This document shows, piece after piece, positions 43,901 through 51,943 of a DNA stretch of 64,000 bases. This DNA comes from Nostoc linckia z4 (GTDB taxonomy: Bacteria > Cyanobacteriota > Cyanobacteriia > Cyanobacteriales > Nostocaceae): positions 1 to 64,000 of the forward strand of contig NZ_LAHA01000033.1 in assembly GCF_002608075.1 (NCBI RefSeq), given 5' to 3'. The notes under the pieces were generated by a model that searched no databases, was not told the DNA's origin, and saw only the letters and a program-made list of their open reading frames with translations. The number at the start of each line of letters is the position of its first letter. Positions within the stretch are counted from its first letter, which is position 1. Both the position numbers and the translations under genes were made by a program.

Positions 43901-46229
43901 TTTTCAGGAAGATTGGTCGAATAAACAAATTACCATCGCCATTGCCGACCCAACAAAACAAGATATTTTAAAGAAAATCCAACAACATTATCCACCAAAG
44001 GGCGGGACACAGCAGCTTTTACAGCAGCTCAAGTTAGGAATATCTGTGTTTTATCCCGAATTATCTAACTTCCATCTTTTACAGATGGCTCAAGATGAGG
44101 AGCATCTGCAATTGCTACAAAGCCTGGATATTCATTCTTTAATGGTGATTCCAGTGCGTTCTCGCGGGCAATTATTTGGGGCAATTTCCTTTTTTACTGC
44201 CGAGTCTGGTCGCCGCTACCAACAAGCAGACTTAGCTTTAGCAGAAGATATTGCTCGTCGTGCTGCCACAGCTATTGATAATGCCAGACTCTACCAAGAA
44301 ACTCAACAGGCAAAACAAGCAGCTGAGCTGTCAGTCAATCGTACCGTACTTTTACAGAGCATCACCGCCGCCCTTTCAGAAGCCCTCACCCCCAAAGAAG
44401 TAGCTGATGTGGTGATGAATCAAGGAATTGCAGCCTTGGGAGCCTGTGCCGGTTCTGTTGTCTTACTAACTCAAGGAAATACTACCTTGAAAGTTCTGCA
44501 AGCAACTGGCTATCCCGAATCAGTTATAGATACCTGGGAAAGTTTTCCGATTACTGCTCCTACCCCAATTGCAGAAACAATCAGAACTAAGAAGCCGATT
44601 TTTTTAGAAAATCTCGCAGCTTTGAGGGTAAATTATCCCAACTTAATTGACGCTATAGCTTTGACTGGTAATAATGCCTGGGCTTCCATACCATTGATAG
44701 CAGAGGGAAAAGCCATTGGCGCACTGGGATTTAGCTTTGCTACTGCCCTAACTTTTAACGAAGAAAACCAAAGATTTATGTTGACATTGGGGCAGCAATG
44801 CGGACAAGCCATCGCCCGCGCTCAACTTTACGAAGCAGAAAAAACCGCACGGGCACAAGCTGAGACTGCCAATCGAATTAAAGATGAATTCCTGGCGGTT
44901 CTTTCTCATGAATTGAGAACTCCCCTGAATCCGATTTTAGGCTGGTCAAAGTTACTCAGAACCCGCAACTTTGACGAAGCAACTAAAATCCGTGCCTTAG
45001 AAACAATTGAACGCAACGCCAAGTTACAAACCCAACTAATTGAAGACCTACTGGATGTGTCGCGGATTTTACAAGGTAAATTGAGTTTAAATCTCCATGC
45101 AGTGGATTTAAAAGTTGCGATCGCCGCCGCACAAGAAACAGTACGTTTAGCAGCAGAAGCCAAATCAATTGAAATTCAGGCAGTGCTGAATGATATCGGC
45201 AAAGTTTTAGGCGATGGCGATCGCCTGCAACAAATCATGTGGAATTTACTCTCCAATGCAGTTAAATTTACACCACCAGAAGGACGAGTAGAAGTCCGTT
45301 TAGAAGAGGTAAGAGAAGAGGACACGGGGACATGGGGACGCGGGGACGAGGGGACACGGGGACGCGGGGACGTGGGGACACAGGGACGCGGGGACGCGGG
45401 GACGCGGGGAAACGGGGACGCGGGGACGCGGGGACGTGGGGACGTGGGGACACGGGGAAACGGGGACATGGGGACACAGGGGCGCGGGGATGCGGGGACA
45501 CTCTCCGCGTCACCGCGTCTCCCCATCACCGCGTCCTCTTCTCCTGGCTATGCTCAAATCCAAGTAATTGATACAGGTAAAGGAATCAGTCCAGAATTTT
45601 TACCCCATGTCTTTGACTACTTCCGCCAAGCAGATGCCAAGACAACCAGAATATTTGGTGGACTGGGATTAGGACTAGCAATTGTGCGTCATTTAGTTGA
45701 ACTTCACGGGGGCACAGTTGAGGCAGACAGTCTAGGAGAAGGACAAGGGGCAACCTTTACAGTGAAACTACCTTTGCTCAAAAGTGCCGAGTTACGAACT
45801 TCCAGCCCAGAATCTTCTAACTCAGAACTGAATACCGAAGAATCATTGCTTTTGGGAGTCCAAATTCTGCTTGTGGATGACCAAGAAGATGTACGCGACT
45901 TTTTTAGCTTTGCCTTAGAACAATATGGAGCAAATGTAACCCCGGTAGCATCGGCAACTGAAGCATTAGAAGCACTAGCAAAGTCAAAGCCAGATATTCT
46001 GTTAAGCGATATTGGAATGCCCTTGATGGATGGCTACATGCTGCTGCGCCAAGTGAGAAAATTGCCACCAGAACAAGGTGGAAAGATTCCCGCCATCGCT
46101 TTGACTGCTTATGCGGGAGAAATTAACCACAAGCAAGCACTGGCAGCAGGATTTCAAAAACATCTACCGAAACCCGTAGAACCATTGGATTTAGCTAATG
46201 CGATCGTTAATTTAATTGCCAATTCTTAA
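40956..46229 (+). CDS. Hybrid histidine kinase with DUF4118, PAS/GAF sensors and REC
   Basis: About 1757 residues from ATG 40956 (TTG 40938 possible). Order: DUF4118 membrane domain with about four helices (10-110); PAS; PAS; PAS; GAF; PAS; PAS; GAF; GAF; HisKA (FLAVLSHELRTPLNPILG near 1318); HATPase_c (IMWNLLSNAVKFTPPEG near 1428; VIDTGKGI; GLGLGLAIV); C-terminal REC (ILLVDDQEDVRDFF; phospho-Asp in LLSDIGMPLMDGY). Between the N-box and G1-box the frame crosses a 176-bp tandem repeat, adding roughly 75 residues of GT-G-GD repeat plus a Ser/Pro tail. The frame survives and conserved boxes on both sides are intact. Activity of the altered ATPase domain is uncertain. Confidence 0.93.
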   Translation: MFHIHYSQLLRYGISVLNVALALVLMLMLDPWLSMSGTPFLLFFSAVMVSAWYGGLKSGLLATLLSVLLSNYFFLPPVFQLSFDTSNCVRIGLFAIQGLLFSVLSEALKTAEKGADINLRKLKVSEERFRLALSSSDIIIFQQDRNLRYQWIHNPQGGDTTLEILGKSDADLFPASVAEKLTTVKERVLKTGISTREEVCLPLCGENHYYDLLIEPLKDADDCIHGVTCVAVNITERQQAEQEKTKLQTELQQAVQQKDESLALLNAWLSTSPVGLAFLDTELRYVYANEALAATNGVPLSQHFGRTFREVLPDWAEQVEPVFERVMATRQPLLNQEISGETYPPGVYRYGIVSYYPVCLADGQLLGVGITSIDITQQKQSEQALRESEAKFRSVVESNMIGIGFWEKDGKITEANDALLNMLGYSRAELVSGQLNWRNLTPPEYTPLDEQVLIQLENSPFCIPFEKEYIRKDGLRLPVLMGASHFEGTLQRGAFFVLDITEQKQAQERLRYIAQVSSILSTSLDYEQTLEQIAKISVPQLADWCSVDIVNEDGSIRRLPIAYADPSKAELAAKLQEYLPDSKSAITKVLKTGQSELITEISDSLLVANTQSQEHLQLVRQLGMKSVMIVPLIAGRQVLGCISFVTAQSNRRYHHSDLTLAGDIAYRAALAVENARLYQDIHQTLVHYAESLSLLDALLAAAPVAVCFLDRQLRYIRINQVFADINGLTIEEHLGRRFQEVLPEMAAELEVQLQRVLETGEPLLNVEISTQTPGQAESYEHWLGNYYPVNNSMDETVGIGIILADVTVAKQTEVALRESEERFRAMFNQAAVGIALVTLDGRFLQVNPALSEITGYSHDELIQMNFQQITHPDDLEVDRQNAGRVLAQEINGYSVEKRYFRKDGSIVWVNLTSSAVWNSQGQLKYALGIIEDISERKRIEASQQFLVEASTLLAASLDYEITLANVANLAVPTLADWCIVDVFQEDWSNKQITIAIADPTKQDILKKIQQHYPPKGGTQQLLQQLKLGISVFYPELSNFHLLQMAQDEEHLQLLQSLDIHSLMVIPVRSRGQLFGAISFFTAESGRRYQQADLALAEDIARRAATAIDNARLYQETQQAKQAAELSVNRTVLLQSITAALSEALTPKEVADVVMNQGIAALGACAGSVVLLTQGNTTLKVLQATGYPESVIDTWESFPITAPTPIAETIRTKKPIFLENLAALRVNYPNLIDAIALTGNNAWASIPLIAEGKAIGALGFSFATALTFNEENQRFMLTLGQQCGQAIARAQLYEAEKTARAQAETANRIKDEFLAVLSHELRTPLNPILGWSKLLRTRNFDEATKIRALETIERNAKLQTQLIEDLLDVSRILQGKLSLNLHAVDLKVAIAAAQETVRLAAEAKSIEIQAVLNDIGKVLGDGDRLQQIMWNLLSNAVKFTPPEGRVEVRLEEVREEDTGTWGRGDEGTRGRGDVGTQGRGDAGTRGNGDAGTRGRGDVGTRGNGDMGTQGRGDAGTLSASPRLPITASSSPGYAQIQVIDTGKGISPEFLPHVFDYFRQADAKTTRIFGGLGLGLAIVRHLVELHGGTVEADSLGEGQGATFTVKLPLLKSAELRTSSPESSNSELNTEESLLLGVQILLVDDQEDVRDFFSFALEQYGANVTPVASATEALEALAKSKPDILLSDIGMPLMDGYMLLRQVRKLPPEQGGKIPAIALTAYAGEINHKQALAAGFQKHLPKPVEPLDLANAIVNLIANS
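45326..45501 (+). repeat. 22-unit 8-bp tandem repeat inside the kinase ATPase domain
   Basis: Exactly 22 consecutive units of consensus GGGGACGC (variants GGGGACAC, GGGGACGT, GGGGAAAC, GGGGACAT and others). Three units make 24 bp or eight codons, so the protein repeat is GT(R/Q/W)GRGD(A/V/E/M), about seven copies. There is no stop in this frame. Downstream to 45540 the sequence is also repeat-like (CACCGCGTC/CTCCCC). Confidence 0.95.
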
Positions 46230-46360
46230 TTCATCAATAAGGGAAGGAATCCCCACGTCAGGGGAGATTACTACACTTGTACTCGTTTAACAAAAACGGA
46301 ACATCTCACAAAATTGCTACGTCCAAACATCGTGTACGCTAATTCTAGAAAAGATTTCTA

Positions 46361-46463
46361 CTATAGCAATCTTAAATAGTTTGTGAAATTACATGTTACT
46401 CGTTGACTGTTGACTGTTAACAATTAACACCAATATTTTTCACAACTCAAATAGGATTGCATA
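46361..46463 (+). mobile_element. MITE-like element, TATAGCAATCC family, copy 5
   Basis: The left end CTATAGCAATCTTAAATAGT pairs with the reverse complement of the right end ATATGCAATCCTATTTGAGT. A TGACTGTTGACTGTT repeat sits in the middle. It lies just upstream of the DUF6174-like gene. Confidence 0.65.
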
Positions 46464-46505
46464 TTTGAAATTTGATTTTGTCAAAATTTAAGTAAAAATT
46501 AACTA

Positions 46506-47012
46506 ATGATTTGTATGCGTTTACCTATTTCTATTGCTGTGATTTTAGTATCATCTTTAAGTTTAAATGCTCCAGTATTCTCTATGCCTCCTGTGCAAGT
46601 GGCACAAAGTCCAAAAAGCAATAATTTGAGTTTAAAACAATTAAGAATTTACCAACTATTATGGAATGGACGAAAGATAGATAACTATCGCTATACGCTA
46701 ACTAATAACTGCTTTTGCATTCCTGAAGTTAGAGGGCCATTAAACATTGAGGTACGTAATGGTATCACAACTTCTATCACCAATGCTCAAACTGGTGAGC
46801 CTGTAAATACTGAGCTATTAACTTCCTACAGTACAATTCCTAAACTTTTTAATCTGATTAGAGATGCTATTAATCGCGGGGAATCCCAACTGAGTGTAAC
46901 CTACAAGCCACACAAAGGTTATCCAACTCAGATTAATATTGGTAATCTTGCTGCTGATGCTGGAGTTTTCACTACAATTAGCAATTTTCAAGAACTTCCT
47001 GAAGCGATCTAA
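46506..47012 (+). CDS. Secreted DUF6174-like protein
   Basis: A 168-residue protein with an N-terminal signal peptide (PISIAVILVSSLSLNAPVFS). The mature part resembles DUF6174: a YRYTLTNNCFCIPEVRGPLN stretch with the paired cysteines, then IEVRNGITTSITNAQTGEPV, TIPKLFNLIRDAIN and VTYKPHKGYPTQINI. Function unknown; periplasmic or exported. It precedes the ABC gene by 42 bp to its ATG, so the two might be cotranscribed, though a functional link is not evident. Confidence 0.75.
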   Translation: MICMRLPISIAVILVSSLSLNAPVFSMPPVQVAQSPKSNNLSLKQLRIYQLLWNGRKIDNYRYTLTNNCFCIPEVRGPLNIEVRNGITTSITNAQTGEPVNTELLTSYSTIPKLFNLIRDAINRGESQLSVTYKPHKGYPTQINIGNLAADAGVFTTISNFQELPEAI

Positions 47013-47054
47013 GATTATTAGGTATCTTTGAAGCAAGCGATCGCCACTAGACTG

Positions 47055-48041
47055 ATGATTGAAGTTGAGCATCTGAGTAAAATATACGGTTCTACCCCAG
47101 CGATTACTGATGTCACTTTTAACGTGGAACCAGGGGAAATTTTAGGGTTGCTGGGGCCGAATGGGGCTGGTAAAACTACAACCATGCGGATTTTGGCTGG
47201 TTACTTACCGGCAACTAATGGTAATGCCCGGATTGCTGGTTACGATGTCCATGAAAATTCCCTGGCTGTGCGCCAAAAAATTGGTTATTTACCGGAAACA
47301 CCACCGTTATATCCAGAAATGACGGTGGAGGGGTTTTTGCATTTTGTCGCACAGATTAAAGGAATTCCAGCAGGCGATCGCCATCAAAAGGTAACAGCAG
47401 CCATTGAGCGTTGTAATTTACAAGATAAGCGGCGGGTAATTATTCGCAAACTGTCTAAAGGATATCGCCAACGAGTGGGAATTGCTCAAGCGATCGTCCA
47501 CGATCCTCCAGCAATCATCCTCGATGAACCTACCGTGGGACTAGATCCTCGACAAATAATTGAAGTACGGAATTTAATTAAAAGTCTCGCTGGTACTCAC
47601 ACAATTATTCTCTCTACACACATTCTCCCAGAAGTGAGTATGACTTGTAGCCGCGTTGCCATCATTAATCGCGGTAAAGTAGTCGCAACGAATACACCAG
47701 ATAATTTAATGACCCAGTTGACAGGCGGTTCTGGGTATGAAATAGAAATCGAAGGAGAAGCCGCCCTAGCGAAACAAGTATTGCAAAATATTGCAGGGGT
47801 GAGTTTGGTAGAATCAATTCCCACAGCAGGAGGTCATCAAGCCCAGGCAAACCGGGCTTATTTGCGGGTGATATCCCAACCGGGAAAAGAACCAGGAAAG
47901 GATATTGCCACAACTTTAGTACGTGCGGGATTCGGCTTACATGAATTGCGGCGAGTTAACGCTACCTTAGAAGATGTGTTCTTGCAACTGACCACAGAAG
48001 AAAAGAATTTAGAAGCAGTCACACAAGGAGAAGCCGCATAA
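47055..48041 (+). CDS. ABC transporter ATP-binding protein (GldA-like)
   Basis: About 328 residues from ATG 47055 (the TTG at 47028 is possible but starts inside a gcgatcgc site). Walker A GPNGAGKTTT near 34, Q-loop region YLPETPPLYP, signature LSKGYRQRVGIA near 132, Walker B AIILDEPTVGLDP near 153 and the H-loop STHILPE are intact. The C-terminal extension is normal for ABC-2 exporters. It ends with TAA directly followed by the permease ATG, so it is coupled to it. With the next genes it forms the ABC-2, GldG and DUF4340 set known in cyanobacteria. Substrate unknown. Confidence 0.93.
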   Translation: MIEVEHLSKIYGSTPAITDVTFNVEPGEILGLLGPNGAGKTTTMRILAGYLPATNGNARIAGYDVHENSLAVRQKIGYLPETPPLYPEMTVEGFLHFVAQIKGIPAGDRHQKVTAAIERCNLQDKRRVIIRKLSKGYRQRVGIAQAIVHDPPAIILDEPTVGLDPRQIIEVRNLIKSLAGTHTIILSTHILPEVSMTCSRVAIINRGKVVATNTPDNLMTQLTGGSGYEIEIEGEAALAKQVLQNIAGVSLVESIPTAGGHQAQANRAYLRVISQPGKEPGKDIATTLVRAGFGLHELRRVNATLEDVFLQLTTEEKNLEAVTQGEAA

Positions 48042-48851
48042 ATGGGTGTAGTACTGAGTAATATTATTGCCATTTATCGCCGAGAGTTACAGAGTTATTT
48101 TGTATCACCTTTGGCCTATGGAATCGCCAGTGTATTTTGGTTCGTCGCTGGGTTATTTTTCGTGATGATTTTAGTCGGGCCAAATGGCATTTTTGCAGCA
48201 GCAGCGACACTAGATTTACAAGCACAACAAGGTTTACCAACACCCACAATAGATTTCGCCTACGAATTTGTGCGAGCATATTTAGATTCAATGGGTGGGT
48301 TACTGTTATTTATCCTGCCAATTCTTTCAATGGGACTTTACGCCGAAGAACGTAAGCGGGGCACTTTAGAACTATTAGCCACATCACCAATCACCAATTG
48401 GGCAGTAGCTGTAGGTAAGTTATTAGGGGTGGTAACATTTTTTATAACAATGATTGTGCCTGTGTTAGTGTTAGAAGCCATCGCCATCAGTGGATCGAAT
48501 CCACCAATGACGCCCTCAGTTCCTTTTGTGGGTCATTTTGGTTTAATCTTGCTAGCAGCGGCTATTTTATCTATAGGAATGTTTATTTCTTCACTAACAG
48601 ACAGCACAATTCTGGCTGCGGTTCTGACTTTTGCAGTAATATTATCACTGTTATTTTTCGATGCGATCGCTAAAAATATCCCTGGTTCCGTAGGTGAAGC
48701 CTTGGGTTATCTGTCGTTGCTCAAACACTACAACACCCTCATTCAAGGCATTTTTGATACCAGCGCTTTGATTTTATTTGCCAGTTACATTTTTTTGGGC
48801 GTCTTTCTCACAGCTCAATCAATTGATGCACTGCGCTTTCAAAGACAGTAG
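48042..48851 (+). CDS. ABC-2 type transporter permease
   Basis: A 269-residue integral membrane protein with about six helices, starting right after the ATPase stop. The conserved segment ILPILSMGLYAEERKRGTLE followed by LLATSPITNWAVAVGKLLG is the ABC-2 permease hallmark, here of the GldF-like type. It should form the channel with the upstream ATPase. The long periplasmic loop between the first two helices (QAQQGLPTPTIDFAYEF) is usual for this family. Confidence 0.92.
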   Translation: MGVVLSNIIAIYRRELQSYFVSPLAYGIASVFWFVAGLFFVMILVGPNGIFAAAATLDLQAQQGLPTPTIDFAYEFVRAYLDSMGGLLLFILPILSMGLYAEERKRGTLELLATSPITNWAVAVGKLLGVVTFFITMIVPVLVLEAIAISGSNPPMTPSVPFVGHFGLILLAAAILSIGMFISSLTDSTILAAVLTFAVILSLLFFDAIAKNIPGSVGEALGYLSLLKHYNTLIQGIFDTSALILFASYIFLGVFLTAQSIDALRFQRQ

Positions 48852-49037
48852 TCACATAAGTTATGAGTTAAAAGTTAGGAGTTAAGAGTTAAAACTCATA
48901 ACTCATAACTCCTAGTAATCACAATCAGTTATGAATTAAAAGTTAGCAAGAAAGAGTTAAAATCACTCCTCACTCTAAATTCCCAACTCCTAACTTCTAA
49001 TTTCTCACTACTAACTCCTCACTTCAGTCTAATTAAT
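48852..49037. repeat. GAGTTAAAAGTTAGGAGTTA-type repeats
   Basis: The whole spacer between the permease and GldG-like genes is AGTTAAAAGTTAGGAGTT repeats and their complement (AACTCATAACTCCTA), so it could fold into hairpins. It may reduce read-through between two otherwise coupled genes. Confidence 0.7.
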
Positions 49038-50768
49038 ATGAAGATAGTTGCAAATAAAAAACTGTGGAAATATCTGTTTTGGTTAGGCCCGTTCTTAGTT
49101 GCTGTGGGATTAACAGTAGGGTTAGTCTCCGAACAGTGGGGATTAATTTCCCTAGCATTTTTGATTGCGGGAATTGCCATTATTGGGTCGTGGATAATAT
49201 GGCAAAGCTACCAAACTAATTTATGGAAGCGCCGTTCTACCCAAGCTGGAACTAATGCCTTGGTGGCAACTCTGGCAGTATTAACAATTTTGGGATTAAT
49301 TAACTTTTTAGGAACTCGCTATCATTTCCAGGCAGATTTAACAGAAAATCAATTATTCACCCTTGCACCACAGTCAGGGGAATTGGTGAAAGCCCTGCCA
49401 CAACCAGTTAAAATCTGGGTGTTTGATATTAACCAGAATCCCCAAGACCTGCAATTATTAGAAAATTATCGCCGACAAAGCTCAAAGTTCAATTTTGAAT
49501 ATGTCGATCCCCAAGCTAGACCAGGAATAGCGGAAAAAATTGGTGCGAAAGATTATGGCGAAGTTTACCTGGAATATGGAGATAAAAAAGAATTAGTACA
49601 AACAATCAATCAAAATGAACGCCTTTCGGAAATCAGATTAACTAGTCGGCTACAAAAAATCACAAGTGCAACAACAAGCAAAATTTATCTACTCCAAGGT
49701 CATGGCGAAAGCCAACTTTCACCCGGTAAAGGTGCAATATCACAAGCTATTGAAGGATTAAAGGATAAAAATTACACAACAGAACCCCTAAGTCTGGTAG
49801 AAAATCCTAAAGTTCCTCAAGATGCTGCTGTGGTCATAGTAGCTAGCCCCAAACGAGGATTGTTTGAAGCCGAAGTCAAAGCCTTACAAGAATATTTAAA
49901 TCGAGGCGGTAGCTTACTGCTAATGATCGATCCTAATACAGATCCCAAACTTGACAGCTTGCTCAAAGAGTGGGGCGTTCGTTTGGATAATCGTTTAGCA
50001 GTGGATGTTTCCAGTGAAAACGTCGTCGGACTAGGCCCTGCGGCTCCCTTAGTCACAGAATACGGACAACATCCAATTACCAAAGATTTCCGCAACGATA
50101 TTTCTTTTTATCCCATTTCCCGGCCTCTGGAAATTACCTCTGTACCGGGTGTCCAAGCCACTCCTCTACTGCTAACCAAGCAGTATCCCCTGAGTTGGGC
50201 AGAAAGCGACCTAGAAAGCGAAAAATTAGAATTTAATCCAGATAAAGACCTTAAAGGGCCTCTGACCTTAGGCGTTGCCTTAACAAGAAAACAAACACCC
50301 AAATCTACTGTTTCTACAGCCACACCCACACCTACACCCCTACCATCACCAACCACCCAAAACAAAACTTCTCCCACACCTACACCCCTACCATCACCAA
50401 CCACCCAAAACAAAACTTCTCCCACACCCGCACCATCTCCCCTACCATCACCAACTACCGAAAACAAAACTCCCCCCACACCCGCATCTCAAACACCCAC
50501 TGAATCACGGTTAGTTGTTTTCGGAAACTCTAACTTTGCCACAGATGGGTTATTTAACAGGCAACTAAATGGAGATGTATTTCTCAACTCAGTTACTTGG
50601 CTGAATCAACAAGACCAGCAACCCCTTTCTATCCGCCCCAAAGAACCGAAAAATCGCCGGATAACTCTAACAAGCACCCAAGCCAATGTTTTAACACTGT
50701 CATCTCTGTTATTTTTACCCCTCAGTGGGTTAGCAGCAGCAGTTATTCTCTGGTGGAAACGAAGGTAA
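49038..50768 (+). CDS. GldG-like auxiliary ABC transporter protein
   Basis: A 576-residue membrane protein of the GldG/ABC-type uncharacterised family. The first 95 residues hold about three helices; a large extracytoplasmic domain follows (NQLFTLAPQSGELVKALPQP, then YLLQGHGES, then RGGSLLLMIDPNTDP), and one C-terminal helix lies near 552-572 (LSSLLFLPLSGLAAAVILWW). Residues about 425-485 are a Thr/Pro-rich linker made of a 16-residue repeat (TPTPLPSPTTQNKTSP). Family members accompany ABC-2 transporters and, in Bacteroidetes, gliding. The export substrate here is unknown. Confidence 0.88.
   Translation: MKIVANKKLWKYLFWLGPFLVAVGLTVGLVSEQWGLISLAFLIAGIAIIGSWIIWQSYQTNLWKRRSTQAGTNALVATLAVLTILGLINFLGTRYHFQADLTENQLFTLAPQSGELVKALPQPVKIWVFDINQNPQDLQLLENYRRQSSKFNFEYVDPQARPGIAEKIGAKDYGEVYLEYGDKKELVQTINQNERLSEIRLTSRLQKITSATTSKIYLLQGHGESQLSPGKGAISQAIEGLKDKNYTTEPLSLVENPKVPQDAAVVIVASPKRGLFEAEVKALQEYLNRGGSLLLMIDPNTDPKLDSLLKEWGVRLDNRLAVDVSSENVVGLGPAAPLVTEYGQHPITKDFRNDISFYPISRPLEITSVPGVQATPLLLTKQYPLSWAESDLESEKLEFNPDKDLKGPLTLGVALTRKQTPKSTVSTATPTPTPLPSPTTQNKTSPTPTPLPSPTTQNKTSPTPAPSPLPSPTTENKTPPTPASQTPTESRLVVFGNSNFATDGLFNRQLNGDVFLNSVTWLNQQDQQPLSIRPKEPKNRRITLTSTQANVLTLSSLLFLPLSGLAAAVILWWKRR
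50321..50480 (+). repeat. 48-bp in-gene repeat (Thr/Pro linker)
   Basis: The unit CACACCTACACCCCTACCAT plus 28 more bases occurs twice almost perfectly and once diverged (TPAPSPLPSPTTENKTPP). The length is a multiple of three, so copy number can change without a frameshift. Confidence 0.85.
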
Positions 50769-50916
50769 AAAGAGAGTGAGGAGTGACGAGATAAAGAAGA
50801 TGAGGGGGATGAGGGAGAATAATAATTCCCCAGTCCCCAATCAACAGTCAACAGTCATCAGTCAACACTCCCTATTTCCCCTATTCCCGACTCCCAATAA
50901 ATAACAAAATAAAAAA

Positions 50917-51561
50917 ATGAAATTGCCACGAACAACTTTAATATTGGTATTACTAGCGCTGGGTTTAGGCAGTTTTGTTTACTTCTATGAAATTAAAGGT
51001 GCTACTCAGCGAGAAGAAATTAAAGAGCAAAATCAAAAAATTTTCTCTTTTGCAGAAGATGATGTGCAGGCTTTAACAGTAAAGACCAAAAAACTCACTG
51101 TGAATTTGGAACGTAGCAATCAATCTAGTAACCCTAAATGGCTAATTAAATCTCCAATATCAGAACCAGCAAATGACGCTATTGTTTCTTATTTGATGGA
51201 TTTGTTGGTCAAGGGTAAGGGCGAGGCTAACGATGGTAAACTACGGACTTTGACAACTCCAGCAAATCAACTTGGACAATACGGTTTAGATGTACCACAA
51301 GCAACTATTGATATTACCCTGAAAAATCAGCAAAAGCATCAATTAATTTTAGGAAAACGTAACTTTAATGGTGTTTTTGTATATGCTCGAACTGACACGG
51401 CTACAAAACCCGATGGCAATGTAGATGTGCTATTAGTACCTATAGATTTTGAAAATGCTGTAAATCGGGAATTATCGGAGTGGAAACAACCTGTTGATAA
51501 TGTTAAATCAACACCTTTGCCAAGTAATCTGCCTCTACCGACTCCGACAAATGCCAAATAG
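50917..51561 (+). CDS. DUF4340 protein
   Basis: A 214-residue protein with one N-terminal membrane helix (TTLILVLLALGLGSFVYFYE) and an extracytoplasmic DUF4340 domain (IFSFAEDDVQALTVKTKKLT, then PANQLGQYGLDVPQATIDIT, then HQLILGKRNFNGVFVYARTD). It usually follows ABC-2 and GldG-like genes, as here, and is assumed to belong to the same exporter complex. The upstream 148-bp gap contains tandem repeats. The C-terminal PLPSNLPLPTPTNAK is low complexity. A terminator follows. Confidence 0.87.
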   Translation: MKLPRTTLILVLLALGLGSFVYFYEIKGATQREEIKEQNQKIFSFAEDDVQALTVKTKKLTVNLERSNQSSNPKWLIKSPISEPANDAIVSYLMDLLVKGKGEANDGKLRTLTTPANQLGQYGLDVPQATIDITLKNQQKHQLILGKRNFNGVFVYARTDTATKPDGNVDVLLVPIDFENAVNRELSEWKQPVDNVKSTPLPSNLPLPTPTNAK

Positions 51562-51604
51562 GCAATTATAGAGGCTCTTTTGTCTGTTAATATAACCTTC
51601 AATA

Positions 51605-51632
51605 GGGGCTAACAGCTGTTAACCCCTGTTTT
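51605..51632 (+). terminator. Intrinsic terminator of the ABC-2/GldG/DUF4340 set
   Basis: The stem GGGGCTAACAG / CTGTTAACCCC (one mismatch) is followed by TGTTTT, 44 bp after the DUF4340 stop. Confidence 0.65.
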
Positions 51633-51697
51633 AAATCTGCCTATTTTTTCTAATATGGGAATCCAATTTGATTTATGAAAAAATCTAAGTATCTGTA

Positions 51698-51829
51698 GTG
51701 GCGTGTCAAGGCTAAAATGTTGCAATAGATTTTATTGTGGGATGGGTGTCCTCACCCGTCCGGGCGGGCAGGATGCCCACCACACAAGAAAGAATTGACT
51801 AATGCACTATTTTAGCTGAAACAGTCCAC
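51698..51829 (+). mobile_element. MITE-like element with TA flanks, copy B
   Basis: This 132-bp relative of 21738-21865 starts GTGGCGTGTCAAGGCTAAAA and ends TTTTAGCTGAAACAGTCCAC, flanked by TA each side. The reverse complement of the right end (GTGGACTGTTTCAGCTAAAA) aligns with the left end, showing the inverted repeats better than copy A. The centre holds the GGGCGGGCAGGATGCCCACC segment. Confidence 0.75.
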
Positions 51830-51943
51830 TACGTATTTTTTCAGAAATAAAATATGAGTCCTATACCAATTTTGAATAGGACTTTTAAAATGTCCTCTGA
51901 TTCAAAATCAATCTAAAATCTAAAATCTAAAATCTAAAATTGT

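Noticed and set aside
45176..45571. Open frames on both strands across the GGGGAC repeat (Pro/Arg/Val-rich or Gly/Arg-rich)
   Set aside because: An 8-bp repeat without stop triplets leaves several frames open. Only the frame continuous with the kinase domain boxes is real.
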